This document shows, piece after piece, positions 20,021-29,047 of a stretch of DNA of 64,000 nucleotides. A program made the position numbers and the translations under genes. Origin of the DNA: JAVJQS01 sp040218815 (GTDB lineage Bacteria; Bacteroidota; Bacteroidia; Flavobacteriales_E; Vicingaceae); assembly GCA_040218815.1 (NCBI GenBank), contig JAVJQS010000001.1:236433-300432 (forward strand). The letters are read 5' to 3'. How positions within the stretch are numbered: position 1 is the stretch's first letter; the number at the start of each line of letters is the position of its first letter. Below the pieces are notes generated by a model. That model made no database searches. It was not told the origin of the DNA and was given only the letters and a program-made list of their open reading frames with translations.

Positions 20021-20527
20021 TTACAGCGAATTTACTGCCTCTAATGCTTTGTCATAGTTTGGCTCATGCGTAATGTCATCAACCTCTTCAACATATTTTA
20101 TAACATTATCTTGATCAACCACAAATACTATTCTAGCCAATAAACCTTTTAATGGTCCATCAACCATTTCAGCATTATATAAGTTAGAAAAGTCGTTATA
20201 TCTAAAATCTGAAGCTGAAATTACATCCTCTATTCCTTCAGCAGAGCAAAAACGCTTCATAGCCATTGGCAAGTCTTTCGAAACAATAAGACCTACAACT
20301 CCAGGCTTCGAACCCAGCTTTTCATTAAATGCTCTAGCCTCTTTCTGGCAAATTCCAGTATCTAAGCTTGGAACGGCTATTATCACTTTTACCTTATCTC
20401 CGTAATCTGCTAAAGAGCCTTCAGATAAATCTTGCTTTACAAAGGTGAAATCTTCCGCGGTATCTCCTACCCCTGGTATTTTTCCACTAACATTTATCGG
20501 TTCTCCATTAAATTTTATATTGCTCAT
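20021..20527 (-). CDS. tpx: Thiol peroxidase (2-Cys atypical peroxiredoxin)
   Basis: 168 residues. Tpx reduces peroxides using thioredoxin. The peroxidatic Cys is in PSLDTGICQKEARAFNE, and the resolving Cys in KRFCSAEGIED. KDLPMAMKRF is a Tpx signature. The N-terminal FNGEPINVSGKIPGVGD is also characteristic. The gene is convergent with the preceding lipoprotein gene and divergent from the hydrolase-OsmC gene. Confidence 0.95.
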   Translation of the reverse strand: MSNIKFNGEPINVSGKIPGVGDTAEDFTFVKQDLSEGSLADYGDKVKVIIAVPSLDTGICQKEARAFNEKLGSKPGVVGLIVSKDLPMAMKRFCSAEGIEDVISASDFRYNDFSNLYNAEMVDGPLKGLLARIVFVVDQDNVIKYVEEVDDITHEPNYDKALEAVNSL

Positions 20528-20659
20528 TGTATTTTTTATTTAATAACACATTTATTATTGTTCTGTTTTCAATTTTCGAAGTTAGTATTCGATTCGTAAA
20601 GTACAAGACTTTTTTCTACCCAAAATTTAATATAACTTGGTTCAATATAAAAAATACCT

Positions 20660-21880
20660 ATGAAATTTGAAAAACTCAGCTTTAAGAATAAAGACGGTAA
20701 TGCATTAAGCGCCAGACTAGAATTTCCGGTAGAAGAAAAGCCGCTCGCGTTTGCTCTGTTTGCACACTGTTTTACCTGTGGAAAAGATTTAATTGCTTCG
20801 AGAAATATTAGCAGAACTTTAACTGCAAACGGCATTGCTGTAATGTTATTTGATTTTACCGGTTTAGGCGATAGCGAAGGTGATTTTGAGTCCTCCGACT
20901 TTTCAGGAAACATTAGTGATTTATTTTGCGCCTCAGAATATTTAGAAGAAAACTATGAGGCACCCAAATTATTAATTGGCCATTCTTTAGGTGGAGCAGC
21001 AGCCTTATTCGCTGCAGAAAAATTACAAAATATTGAAGCGGTGGTAACTATTGCAGCACCATTTGATCCCTATCACTTAACTAAAATGATTTCCGAAGAT
21101 TTAGATGAAATTAAAGAAAAGGGAGAAGCTAAAGTTTCAATAGGTGGCCGACCATTTACCATTAAACAATCCTTTATTGACGACCTGAATTCACATGATG
21201 CTGAAGAAGTAGCCAATGAATTAAAAAAACCGCTTTTAATTTTTCACTCCCCTCAAGATAAGACGGTTAACATAGATAATGCAGCAAAAATATACACAGC
21301 AGCCCGGCATCCAAAAAGCTTTATTTCATTAGATGGTGCCAATCATTTATTGACCGATAAAAATGATTCTGCATATGTAGGAAACGTAATTGCTGGTTGG
21401 GTGAGGCGATACTTAAAGGTAGAGGAACATGAAAAAAATGCACTTAAAAGTGAATCAAAAGTAGCCGTTCAAACTTCAGATGAGAGTTATACCACACAAA
21501 TTAAAGCTGGGAAACACCGCTTGTTAGCTGACGAACCAGAAGATGTTGGAGGAGCAGATCAAGGACCTACACCTTATGATTTATTGAGTTCAGCTTTGGG
21601 AGCATGCACCTCAATGACCCTTCAAATGTATTCCAAAAGAAAAGAGTGGGACTTAAAAGAAGTCACGGTCCATTTAAACCATGACAAAGACTATGCGCAA
21701 GATTGTGCTGATTGTGAAAAGTCCTCAGCTAAAATTGATCAGTTTGAACGAAAAATAGAGCTAAAAGGAGATTTAGACGAAACTCAGCGCAAAAGATTAT
21801 TGGAAATTGCTGATAAATGCCCCGTTCACAAGACCTTACATTCAGATATAAGTGTAAAAACAAGTTTGATGGATAACTAA
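20660..21880 (+). CDS. Bifunctional alpha/beta hydrolase / OsmC family protein
   Basis: 406 residues, a natural fusion. The N-terminal hydrolase (about 1-255) has the nucleophile elbow GHSLGG and LDGANHLLTD for the His. The C-terminal OsmC domain (about 270-406) carries the two redox Cys in SALGACTSMTLQMY and ADKCPVHKTL. OsmC proteins reduce organic hydroperoxides. Divergent placement beside tpx supports a peroxide-stress role. Confidence 0.9.
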   Translation: MKFEKLSFKNKDGNALSARLEFPVEEKPLAFALFAHCFTCGKDLIASRNISRTLTANGIAVMLFDFTGLGDSEGDFESSDFSGNISDLFCASEYLEENYEAPKLLIGHSLGGAAALFAAEKLQNIEAVVTIAAPFDPYHLTKMISEDLDEIKEKGEAKVSIGGRPFTIKQSFIDDLNSHDAEEVANELKKPLLIFHSPQDKTVNIDNAAKIYTAARHPKSFISLDGANHLLTDKNDSAYVGNVIAGWVRRYLKVEEHEKNALKSESKVAVQTSDESYTTQIKAGKHRLLADEPEDVGGADQGPTPYDLLSSALGACTSMTLQMYSKRKEWDLKEVTVHLNHDKDYAQDCADCEKSSAKIDQFERKIELKGDLDETQRKRLLEIADKCPVHKTLHSDISVKTSLMDN

Positions 21881-21919
21881 ATTTGAATTGAAAGGAGGAG
21901 ATCCCCTTCACCTACTACT

Positions 21920-23335
21920 TCAACTAAAAAATAGGGCATTAAAATTGACTAAATATAAACGCTCAGTGGCTCTTGTAATGGCGGTATATAACCAGCGAGC
22001 ATATTCACGATCTACCATCTCTTCCGTTAAAAAGCCTTGATCTACAAAAACAGCTTTCCATTGTCCACCTTGTGATTTATGGCAAGTTACAGCATAAGCA
22101 AATTTGATTTGCAAGGCATTAAAATAAGGGTTTTGTCGAAGCAATTCCATGCGTTTTTTCTTACTTCCTATTTCAGCATAATCTTCCATCACCCTTTCGA
22201 AAAACTGCCGTTGTTCCGTTCTTGTTAAAGCTGGAGATTCAGCATTTATGGCGTCTAGCAACATTTTTATCTCTATAGGCTGTAATTGAGGGTAATCAAC
22301 TAATCGGAGAGTGGCATCTAAAAAGCGAAGCCCATACATTTCTTCAATGTTTCCAATTCGCATCACTTCAGCAATATCTCCATTGGCAATAAATCCAATG
22401 GGTGACTTTTCATCCAACCAAAAATAATTGTTCTTTACCACCATAATATAATCCCCAGTAGCCACTTCGGCCTCTAAATCTTTTATTCTAACCCGTATTT
22501 GCTGATTAAATACATTGGCACGTTTATTTGATCGACTAATCACGATAGTTTCACTCTCACCATATTTACTAAAACATGTGTGCAGCTCGTCCTCCAACTC
22601 CATTCCATCAATACTTCGAATGTCTTCGAATCCGTCTAATTCAAATTTAATTTTGGGTTCATCAGTTAATGTTTGTTGCCGCAGCAGTGTAGCATTGTGT
22701 AAAATCCCCGATTCATCTGCTTGACGCATGACTTGGGTGAGCTCTACCCCTTTCAATTTTAAATAATAATGTCCTTGTAGGTATTTTGGATCTAAAGCTG
22801 GACTAATGTCTTTACCAACTGGTGGTAATTGAGCAATGTCTCCAATAAAAACTAGTCGGCAATTTTTTCCGCTGTAAACATATTCTACTAAATCATCCAG
22901 TAAACTACGTTCATAATTCCCCCCTTGCAAGCTTCCTCCATCTGAAATCATGGAAGCCTCATCTATAATAAAAATGGTGTTGGTATGCAGGTTAGGGCCC
23001 ATAGCAAAGCGCGTTTGACCATCAGGTGCTGACTCTGCCTGGTATATTTTTTTATGAATGGTATAAGCCGGTTTCTTGGAGAAATTGCTCAATACTTTAG
23101 CAGCCCTGCCTGTTGGTGCCAGTAGAACTGACTTCAGCTTAAAGCTGGGAAAAGTTTTTACCATGGCGGCTATGGCCGTTGTTTTTCCTGTTCCTGCATA
23201 TCCTCGAATAATAAAAGCAGTTCGCACTTCGCGTTGAAATAGAAATCGCTCCATGCGCTCTACTAAATCAACTTGGTCATCTGTTGGCGTATCAGGCAAA
23301 AAACTATAAAAACGGGTTTGAAAATCAGACTGCAT
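21920..23335 (-). CDS. RecD/PIF1-like ATP-dependent DNA helicase
   Basis: 471 residues. Walker A is GYAGTGKTTAIAA, Walker B FIIDEASMISD, motif III GDIAQLPPVG. The C-terminal UvrD-like half carries AYAVTCHKSQGGQWKAVFVD and YTAITRATERLYLV. It is superfamily 1B (RecD/Pif1). There is no RecB/RecC nearby, so it is the stand-alone form common in Bacteroidota. Confidence 0.9.
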   Translation of the reverse strand: MQSDFQTRFYSFLPDTPTDDQVDLVERMERFLFQREVRTAFIIRGYAGTGKTTAIAAMVKTFPSFKLKSVLLAPTGRAAKVLSNFSKKPAYTIHKKIYQAESAPDGQTRFAMGPNLHTNTIFIIDEASMISDGGSLQGGNYERSLLDDLVEYVYSGKNCRLVFIGDIAQLPPVGKDISPALDPKYLQGHYYLKLKGVELTQVMRQADESGILHNATLLRQQTLTDEPKIKFELDGFEDIRSIDGMELEDELHTCFSKYGESETIVISRSNKRANVFNQQIRVRIKDLEAEVATGDYIMVVKNNYFWLDEKSPIGFIANGDIAEVMRIGNIEEMYGLRFLDATLRLVDYPQLQPIEIKMLLDAINAESPALTRTEQRQFFERVMEDYAEIGSKKKRMELLRQNPYFNALQIKFAYAVTCHKSQGGQWKAVFVDQGFLTEEMVDREYARWLYTAITRATERLYLVNFNALFFS

Positions 23336-23410
23336 GAATTGTATTTCTTCAGCTGCAAATTTAACTTAATGGTAATTGCAAAGAAATCTTTTATAAAATC
23401 AAAAAAATGG

Positions 23411-23418
23411 TAGATTTG
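23411..23418 (+). promoter_or_regulatory. Candidate -7 box TAGATTTG
   Basis: TAGATTTG matches the Bacteroidota -7 consensus TAnnTTTG exactly. It lies 124 bp before the 23542 gene, in the gap after the helicase. A matching TTTG -33 box at the expected distance is not clear. The leader contains TGACAATT and a later AATTGTCA, an 8-bp inverted repeat. Confidence 0.4.
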
Positions 23419-23541
23419 TGTGGTAAAGTTGTGAGAGGAGTTTAAACCTTAGAACGAATTGATAAATGACAATTGATAATGGGTAAATCAACTATTACAG
23501 AAAGCAAAAAATTGTCAAATTGAACACTGAAAATTGATTAT

Positions 23542-24120
23542 ATGAAAATTGCAATACAAATTGGTTTATTAATTGTAGCTGGTGTTATCGCCTACTTCAT
23601 TTACGATGGAATTCAAAATAAAATTGAATTCAGAAATATGGCGCAAGATCGTCGTGAAGTGGTACAAGAAAGATTATTGGAAGTAGTAACTGCTCAAAAA
23701 GAATTCAAGACAGAAAAAGGACGTTATGCAGCAAACTTTGATGAATTATTGAATTTCTTAGATAATGACTCATTGACCATAATAAAAGCTATTGGAAACG
23801 TTCCAGATAGTTTAACTGAAGTTCAAGCTGTTATACAAGGTATTGTTGTTCGTGATACTTCAAAAGTTCCTGCCTCTACAATTTTTCCAGAAGGCTTTGC
23901 TACAGACTCATTGAGAATTATTCCATTTAGTGGTGGTGAAGAGTTTAAAATGAAAGCCGATGTTATTGAAAAAAATAAGGTGAATGTAAATGTTTTTGAA
24001 GCTTCTGCTAAGTTAGAACAAGTTTATAAAGGCCTAAAAACTAAGAATGAAAACGTGGATCTTGATGACAAGATTCAAGTAGGCTCACTCACAGAACCAA
24101 TCACATCAGGTAATTGGTAA
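23542..24120 (+). CDS. Conserved hypothetical membrane-anchored protein
   Basis: 192 residues with one N-terminal membrane helix (about 4-22) and a hydrophilic, helical periplasmic or cytoplasmic part. I recognise no domain. It overlaps the start of the DUF3822 gene, and the whole run 23542-25980 looks like one transcript with rsmD and coaD. Confidence 0.8.
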   Translation: MKIAIQIGLLIVAGVIAYFIYDGIQNKIEFRNMAQDRREVVQERLLEVVTAQKEFKTEKGRYAANFDELLNFLDNDSLTIIKAIGNVPDSLTEVQAVIQGIVVRDTSKVPASTIFPEGFATDSLRIIPFSGGEEFKMKADVIEKNKVNVNVFEASAKLEQVYKGLKTKNENVDLDDKIQVGSLTEPITSGNW

Positions 24121-24992
24121 GCGCTAGCACAAGCACTGAAAATCATTCACCAAGTCAGCAGCTTTTAGATCAAAGCTATGCATCTCGACTTGACCAGTTA
24201 AAGCTGAACCTTCAAGTCAGTAAAAATTACCTTTTTGCAAGCCATTTCGACCCTGCCAATAGGCAATATGTTAGTTTGGAAGAATACTATTTAGGCAACC
24301 ATGATTCATGGTATATGATGCAAGAAAATGCTGCTACTATTCTAAAAAAGTTGGGAGCATCAAACGGAAATACTACTGCATCAGTTAATTTAATAGACCA
24401 TAATTATGCCTTAGTTCCCTTGGCACTGCTTGATGAAAATAAGTTAGCTACCTATTTAAATTTCAATTCGCTTGCTCATCAAGATGAACAACTCATCTAT
24501 CAATTTGATATACTTGAAAGTCAACAAGCTGCAATAGTTTATGGTATACCCTTAAGTGTAAACCGCATGCTTGAATCTCAATTAAGCAACTATAATTGGT
24601 CGCACTTTGCTTTTCCTTTACTAGAGTCAATTTTACTCTCTTCCACCCAAGAAGCTACACTCTACTTGCACATTCAATACAACCGTTTTGATGTGGTTTA
24701 TGTCGATAATAAAAAACTAAAGTTCTTCAATAGCTTTAACTATCAAACCGTTGAAGATTTAATTTATTTTTTGCTTTATGTAATGGAGCAATTAAATTTA
24801 GATCGAGAAAGCATACCAGTTGAATTAATTGGAGAGTTTGATGAACAGTCAGCCATTTATGAAATGCTTTTTAAGTACATCAGAAAAGTGAGTATTGGAA
24901 AACGACCACAAGCAGTTAATTATTCTCAAGTACTTTCTAGCCTTCCTCAACAACATTATTACACCCTTTTTAATCAATATTTGTGCGAATAA
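24114..24992 (+). CDS. DUF3822 family protein
   Basis: 292 residues, TTG start inside the end of the previous gene. The layout (LFASHFDPANRQYVSLEEYYLG near the start, internal VIYGIPLSVNRML-like strand, late VELIGEFDEQ) matches the Bacteroidota DUF3822 family, which has an actin-like ATPase fold and no assigned function. Its 3' end overlaps the rsmD start by 10 bases. Confidence 0.8.
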   Translation: MVSASTSTENHSPSQQLLDQSYASRLDQLKLNLQVSKNYLFASHFDPANRQYVSLEEYYLGNHDSWYMMQENAATILKKLGASNGNTTASVNLIDHNYALVPLALLDENKLATYLNFNSLAHQDEQLIYQFDILESQQAAIVYGIPLSVNRMLESQLSNYNWSHFAFPLLESILLSSTQEATLYLHIQYNRFDVVYVDNKKLKFFNSFNYQTVEDLIYFLLYVMEQLNLDRESIPVELIGEFDEQSAIYEMLFKYIRKVSIGKRPQAVNYSQVLSSLPQQHYYTLFNQYLCE

Positions 24993-25525
24993 TAGGCGGA
25001 AAACACAAGGGTAAAAAATTATATCCTCCGAAGAGCTTACCTGTTCGCCCAACAACCGATTTTGCAAAAGAGGGCTTATTCAATGTCTTGAGAAATCGTG
25101 TTGACATTGAAGGAATTTCTATTTTAGACCTTTGCGCTGGCACGGGAAATATGACTTTTGAATTTGCATCCAGAGGAGCAGAATCAATTCTGGCTGTTGA
25201 TTTAAGTTTTGCTTGTGTAAAATACATTAAGCAGCAAGCAATAGAATTAGGATATGAAAACATCCGTTCGATAAAGTCTGATGTGTTTGGTTTTGTCAAA
25301 AAGGTCACTGGTAATTACGATTTAATTTTTGCTGATCCACCATATGCCATAGAAGGTGTTGAGAAACTACCAGACCTATTATTGGAAAAATCCATTTTAA
25401 GCAAGGATGGCTTTTTAATCTTAGAACATGGCAAACAGCACCAATTCGAAGAGCATAAACAGTTTCTATTTAGTAAAACCTATGGAAATGTTAACTTTAC
25501 GTTCTTTGAACCAATTGCTCCATGA
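24983..25525 (+). CDS. rsmD: 16S rRNA (guanine966-N2)-methyltransferase RsmD family
   Basis: 180 residues. The start is GTG 24983, giving MRIIGGKHKGKKL, the classic RsmD N-terminus. PTTDFAKEGLFNVL, the SAM loop ILDLCAGTGNMTFEF and catalytic FADPPYAI are all present. RsmD methylates 16S rRNA during 30S assembly. It overlaps coaD by 4 bases, as in many bacteria. Confidence 0.93.
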   Translation: MRIIGGKHKGKKLYPPKSLPVRPTTDFAKEGLFNVLRNRVDIEGISILDLCAGTGNMTFEFASRGAESILAVDLSFACVKYIKQQAIELGYENIRSIKSDVFGFVKKVTGNYDLIFADPPYAIEGVEKLPDLLLEKSILSKDGFLILEHGKQHQFEEHKQFLFSKTYGNVNFTFFEPIAP

Positions 25526-25980
25526 AAAAAATAGCAGTTTTCCCCGGCTCCTTTGATCCCATTACCTTAGGACATGCTTCAATAATCCAACGTGCTTTGC
25601 CCCTTTTTGATGAAATAATTGTGGCCATTGGCACCAATTCGCAAAAAAAATACATGTTTGACCTAAAGCAACGTGAGCAGTGGATCAAAGGCACATTTGC
25701 AAAAGAAAAAAAAATTAGAGTGGAGATTTATCAAGGCTTAACTGTTGAATATTGCGAAAAACACGGAGCTAAATACATTTTAAGAGGACTGCGAAATCAG
25801 CAAGATTTTGAGTTTGAACGCACCATTGCTCAAATGAATCGGAAGTTAAATGATGAAATTGAGACTGTATTTTTATTCACTGAACAGGAATATGCCGCAA
25901 TAAATTCGACAGTTGTACGTGATATTATTAGAAATGGCGGTGATGCCAATCAATTTTTGCCTCCAACCGTGAGTATTTAA
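25522..25980 (+). CDS. coaD: Phosphopantetheine adenylyltransferase
   Basis: 152 residues. CoaD transfers AMP to 4'-phosphopantetheine in coenzyme A synthesis. The nucleotidyltransferase motif GSFDPITLGH is near residues 9-18, and ILRGLRNQQDFEFER and AAINSTVVRDI (the ISSTxxR equivalent) are present. Length is normal for the family. Last gene of the operon. Confidence 0.96.
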   Translation: MKKIAVFPGSFDPITLGHASIIQRALPLFDEIIVAIGTNSQKKYMFDLKQREQWIKGTFAKEKKIRVEIYQGLTVEYCEKHGAKYILRGLRNQQDFEFERTIAQMNRKLNDEIETVFLFTEQEYAAINSTVVRDIIRNGGDANQFLPPTVSI

Positions 25981-26004
25981 ACTTCTGCTAAAACAAATTA
26001 CCAC

Positions 26005-27378
26005 ATGCAACTATTCCAAAAGTGCTTTATTCTAATCACTTTTTTGATTTCTCTTGGCAGCACTGCTGCAGAAACTGTAATTAAAGGAAACCTCAAGAAT
26101 TTTGAAGGCAAAACTATTCGGGCAGCTAAGTACACCAATTACATTACCTACGAGAAAATATGGTTAGACCAAGCGGTATTGAGTGAAAGTAATTTTAACT
26201 TGACTTTCGATTTAGAGCATACTACTCAGATTGTGCTACGAGTAGAGGACAAAGAAACCATTCTGTTTGCCGAACCGGGAAAAGTTTACAACCTAAACTT
26301 ATCCTACAATGCAGCCGCTAACGAGGGCAATGCCTTTGATAAATTATTGGATTTGAGCTTCCCATTTCCAACACCGGATAACATCAACCTTCAAATAAAA
26401 TCCTTCAATAAAGCCTTTCAAGACTTTTTTTCAGCCAATTACCAGTTGTTAGCAATTAATGCTGCAGGAAAACAAATTAACGCCTTCGTTGAAAAATGGG
26501 AGAAAAAAAATGAATCTCAACCCAAGGATTTTGTGAAGCAGTACATTGGATATACATTGGCAAATTTGCAAGACATTAATGGTGTTCCAAAAGAAAAGCT
26601 GTATAAAGAATACCTCAGCAATAAGCCCATATTACATGCGAATAAGGAATACATGAACTTCTTCAAACAGTTTTACCAGCAAGATTTTGAGCTGTTGACC
26701 TTAAAGAAGGATGCTTTAGAGTTGCTTAACGCCATTATGATTGAAAATGATTTGGATAAAACAATTGGTGAAATAAAGCGCTTAAAGCAATTTGAGCGGC
26801 AAGAAATGGCCGAAATGTATTTATTGAATGGCTTGTATGAGGTGTATCATACCAAAACTATTAACCAGAAAAGCAGCATGAAGCTGTTGAATAAGCTTGA
26901 AGAAAAGGGAACAACAGAAGAAATTCGAAACTTATCGACGTCCATCATTTCTCAATTGCAGCAATTTGAAAAAGGCGGCGAGGCAGCTGCTTTTGCTTTA
27001 AAGAATACTGAGGGAAAGCTTGTTGAGTTGAAAAACTTTAAAGGCCGACCAATATATTTAAACTTTTGGGCAAACTGGTCTATTCCTAGTTTGAGAGAAC
27101 TAAAAGTGTTACAAAAACTGGAAGAAAAGTATGGAGATAAAATCCACTTTGTGAGCATTAATTTAGATGAGGATGCTTCGATTTTCAAAAACATAAAAGC
27201 AAAAAACAATTACGACTGGGCATTTCTGCATTATGGTGATGATTTTGAGCTTCGTGAAAAGTACGATGTGCGCACAGTGCCGACCTATTACTTAATTGAT
27301 GCGGCAGGCAAAATAATTAAGGCCAATGCCAGTGGACCCACTGAGATTGAACGTACTTTGTACGATTTGTCGAAGTAA
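26005..27378 (+). CDS. TlpA-like thioredoxin-fold protein lacking the CxxC motif
   Basis: 457 residues, signal peptide about 1-23. The N-terminal two thirds are DUF4369-like/helical, and the C-terminal thioredoxin-like domain (about 330-457) follows. The expected WCxxC reads NWSIPS: both cysteines are serines (TCT and AGT codons). The cis-proline segment RTVPTYYLID is intact. The fold is therefore kept but it should not act as a disulfide reductase. It may be a binding or scaffold protein in the periplasm. Confidence 0.85.
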   Translation: MQLFQKCFILITFLISLGSTAAETVIKGNLKNFEGKTIRAAKYTNYITYEKIWLDQAVLSESNFNLTFDLEHTTQIVLRVEDKETILFAEPGKVYNLNLSYNAAANEGNAFDKLLDLSFPFPTPDNINLQIKSFNKAFQDFFSANYQLLAINAAGKQINAFVEKWEKKNESQPKDFVKQYIGYTLANLQDINGVPKEKLYKEYLSNKPILHANKEYMNFFKQFYQQDFELLTLKKDALELLNAIMIENDLDKTIGEIKRLKQFERQEMAEMYLLNGLYEVYHTKTINQKSSMKLLNKLEEKGTTEEIRNLSTSIISQLQQFEKGGEAAAFALKNTEGKLVELKNFKGRPIYLNFWANWSIPSLRELKVLQKLEEKYGDKIHFVSINLDEDASIFKNIKAKNNYDWAFLHYGDDFELREKYDVRTVPTYYLIDAAGKIIKANASGPTEIERTLYDLSK

Positions 27379-27403
27379 ATTGATTATAAACGATCAAAAA
27401 ATA

Positions 27404-28057
27404 ATGGACAACCAAAGATCTATTCTATTGATAGTAATACTTTTTTTCAGCATTTCAGCTAAAAGCCAAGAAGTCTATCATAAAATAATAGGTGAAGAGA
27501 AGAAGCCTGGATTTTATTGGGATAAAGACGGTGTAAAACATAATGGCACCTTAAAATTAAAATTCAGTAATACTTCTCTTACTGGAACCACTATAAAGTT
27601 TTATCAAAATGGCAAAAAGATGGGACGACTCGGAGTAGATGAAATGGAGAGTTTTTTATACGGTAGAGATAGCTTTGTATTAGTGAAAAATTTTAAGATT
27701 GATGGGTTTGAACGGTACAAGGAAGACTTTGCAAAGGTTTTAGAAAACGGAAAGATAGATTTATATATGCATTTGCATTTAGGAAAGAAAACTGAGTATG
27801 AAAACCTACTAAAGCAACTAGATCAATTAATGTATTATAGTTATGGCTCAGGCACTTATTTGTTAAAGGTCTATTTACTAAAACTAGAAGATAGTAGTTC
27901 TTTCATTGTCATTAAAGATATAGAATCCTTTAAAGAAAAATTTATTCCCTTAATTAGTGTTAATAAAAAAATGACTCAGCACATTTTATCTATGGATGAA
28001 AAGTACTGGTTAGATAATCTGCCACGGTTTGTTTTAGAATACAATAGCCGCCATTAA
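27404..28057 (+). CDS. Hypothetical secreted protein
   Basis: 217 residues from ATG 27404, chosen because it gives a clean signal peptide (SILLIVILFFSISAKSQ); an open frame extends upstream to 27326 without one. The mature part is rich in Lys and aromatic residues and shows no domain I recognise. It follows the TlpA-like gene by 25 bp. Confidence 0.7.
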   Translation: MDNQRSILLIVILFFSISAKSQEVYHKIIGEEKKPGFYWDKDGVKHNGTLKLKFSNTSLTGTTIKFYQNGKKMGRLGVDEMESFLYGRDSFVLVKNFKIDGFERYKEDFAKVLENGKIDLYMHLHLGKKTEYENLLKQLDQLMYYSYGSGTYLLKVYLLKLEDSSSFIVIKDIESFKEKFIPLISVNKKMTQHILSMDEKYWLDNLPRFVLEYNSRH

Positions 28058-28206
28058 TTGGAATAATCTTAGGAAGACCCTTTACGCAACTATTCCTTTT
28101 AATAGATTCTCGCTAATGATTTGGTGCTACTTAAGAAAAACTGATTAGTTATTTTTGAGCTATAATCAAAAGGGATATAAATTACACTAGTGGATTTTAG
28201 CCAATT

Positions 28207-28213
28207 GTTGTAC
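28207..28213 (+). other. Candidate integron-type core site (GTTGTAC)
   Basis: GTTGTACATAATTA starts at 28207 and shares 10 of 13 bases after the first G with GTTGGGCGTAATTA at 29015. Core sites of integron attC are GTTRRRY. Here position 5 breaks the consensus. The two sites would bound a cassette holding the DoxX-like gene. An upstream partner arm (near 28084-28092) is poor. Confidence 0.3.
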
Positions 28214-28233
28214 ATAATTAGAAATTCAATCAT

Positions 28234-28950
28234 TTGAATTCAATAAAAAATTTCGAACAGTTCTACCTCAGGATCAAGGAGAATAGATGGTACTGGTTAT
28301 TTTCACTCTTTTGTCGATTGGCATTAGCCTATGCTTTTATCGTTGCAGGAATGGTAAAAATAGTAGGCGAAAGATTTGCTAGTGGCTTATCAGACATTCA
28401 TCCTATGGGTGCTTATCTTGAAGCATTACATCATACTGGCTATTATTATACATTTATTGGAATTGCGCAGGTGGTTGCAGCTGTTTTGTTGCTAATACCT
28501 AGAACTGTGACGTTAGGAGCATTACTTTACTTTCCAATTATTGTAAATATTTGGTTACTATCCTTTGCCGTTCGTTTTGAAGGGTCTCTAGTTACTTCAC
28601 CCTTAATGGTTCTAGCCAATTTGTATCTTCTAATATGGAATTATGATCGATTAAGATACATTTTACCGATTAGACAGTTCTCTGACATTGGTATAATCCA
28701 GAAACCAACAAAATACAGCACAAGATTTCCATTTCTGTTTTTCTCAGGAGTTTTTATTACCGTGATGCTCACTATTTTATTCGCCCGTTATGGATATGAT
28801 GTAACGCCTAGGAATTCATTATTAGATTGTAAAAAGCAATTCGAGAACACTAGAAATGAAGTTGTTGGAATTAAGTTTTGTGAATGCGTTCATAAAGATG
28901 GTCAACAATTAGATATATGCTTGAATGAATTTGAAAATTCAACTGAATAA
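28234..28950 (+). CDS. DoxX-like multi-pass membrane protein
   Basis: 238 residues, TTG start. Four or five hydrophobic helices (for example FSLFCRLALAYAFIVAGMVK) resemble DoxX/DoxD membrane proteins. The C-terminal 45 residues are soluble with three Cys (DCKKQFEN..FCECVHKDG..LDIC). Codon usage is like the neighbours. It lies between two integron-like core sites. Confidence 0.7.
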   Translation: MNSIKNFEQFYLRIKENRWYWLFSLFCRLALAYAFIVAGMVKIVGERFASGLSDIHPMGAYLEALHHTGYYYTFIGIAQVVAAVLLLIPRTVTLGALLYFPIIVNIWLLSFAVRFEGSLVTSPLMVLANLYLLIWNYDRLRYILPIRQFSDIGIIQKPTKYSTRFPFLFFSGVFITVMLTILFARYGYDVTPRNSLLDCKKQFENTRNEVVGIKFCECVHKDGQQLDICLNEFENSTE

Positions 28951-28955
28951 AAAAC

Positions 28956-29024
28956 TACGCACAACAAAGCCTATACACAATGTCCATTAGGATGCTACTG
29001 TTCATCCGAAAAATGTTGGGCGTA
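28956..29024 (+). other. attC-like recombination site of an integron cassette
   Basis: The outer arms TACGCACAACA (28956-28966) and TGTTGGGCGTA (29014-29024) are complementary at 10 of 11 positions. The right arm contains GTTGGGC, an exact GTTRRRY core. The left arm has GCACAAC, one mismatch from RYYYAAC. An inner GGATG/CATCC stem lies between them. The size, 69 bp, is in the attC range. No integrase gene is in the window. Confidence 0.55.
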
Positions 29025-29047
29025 ATTAAAAAAGTAAAGAATCGAAT

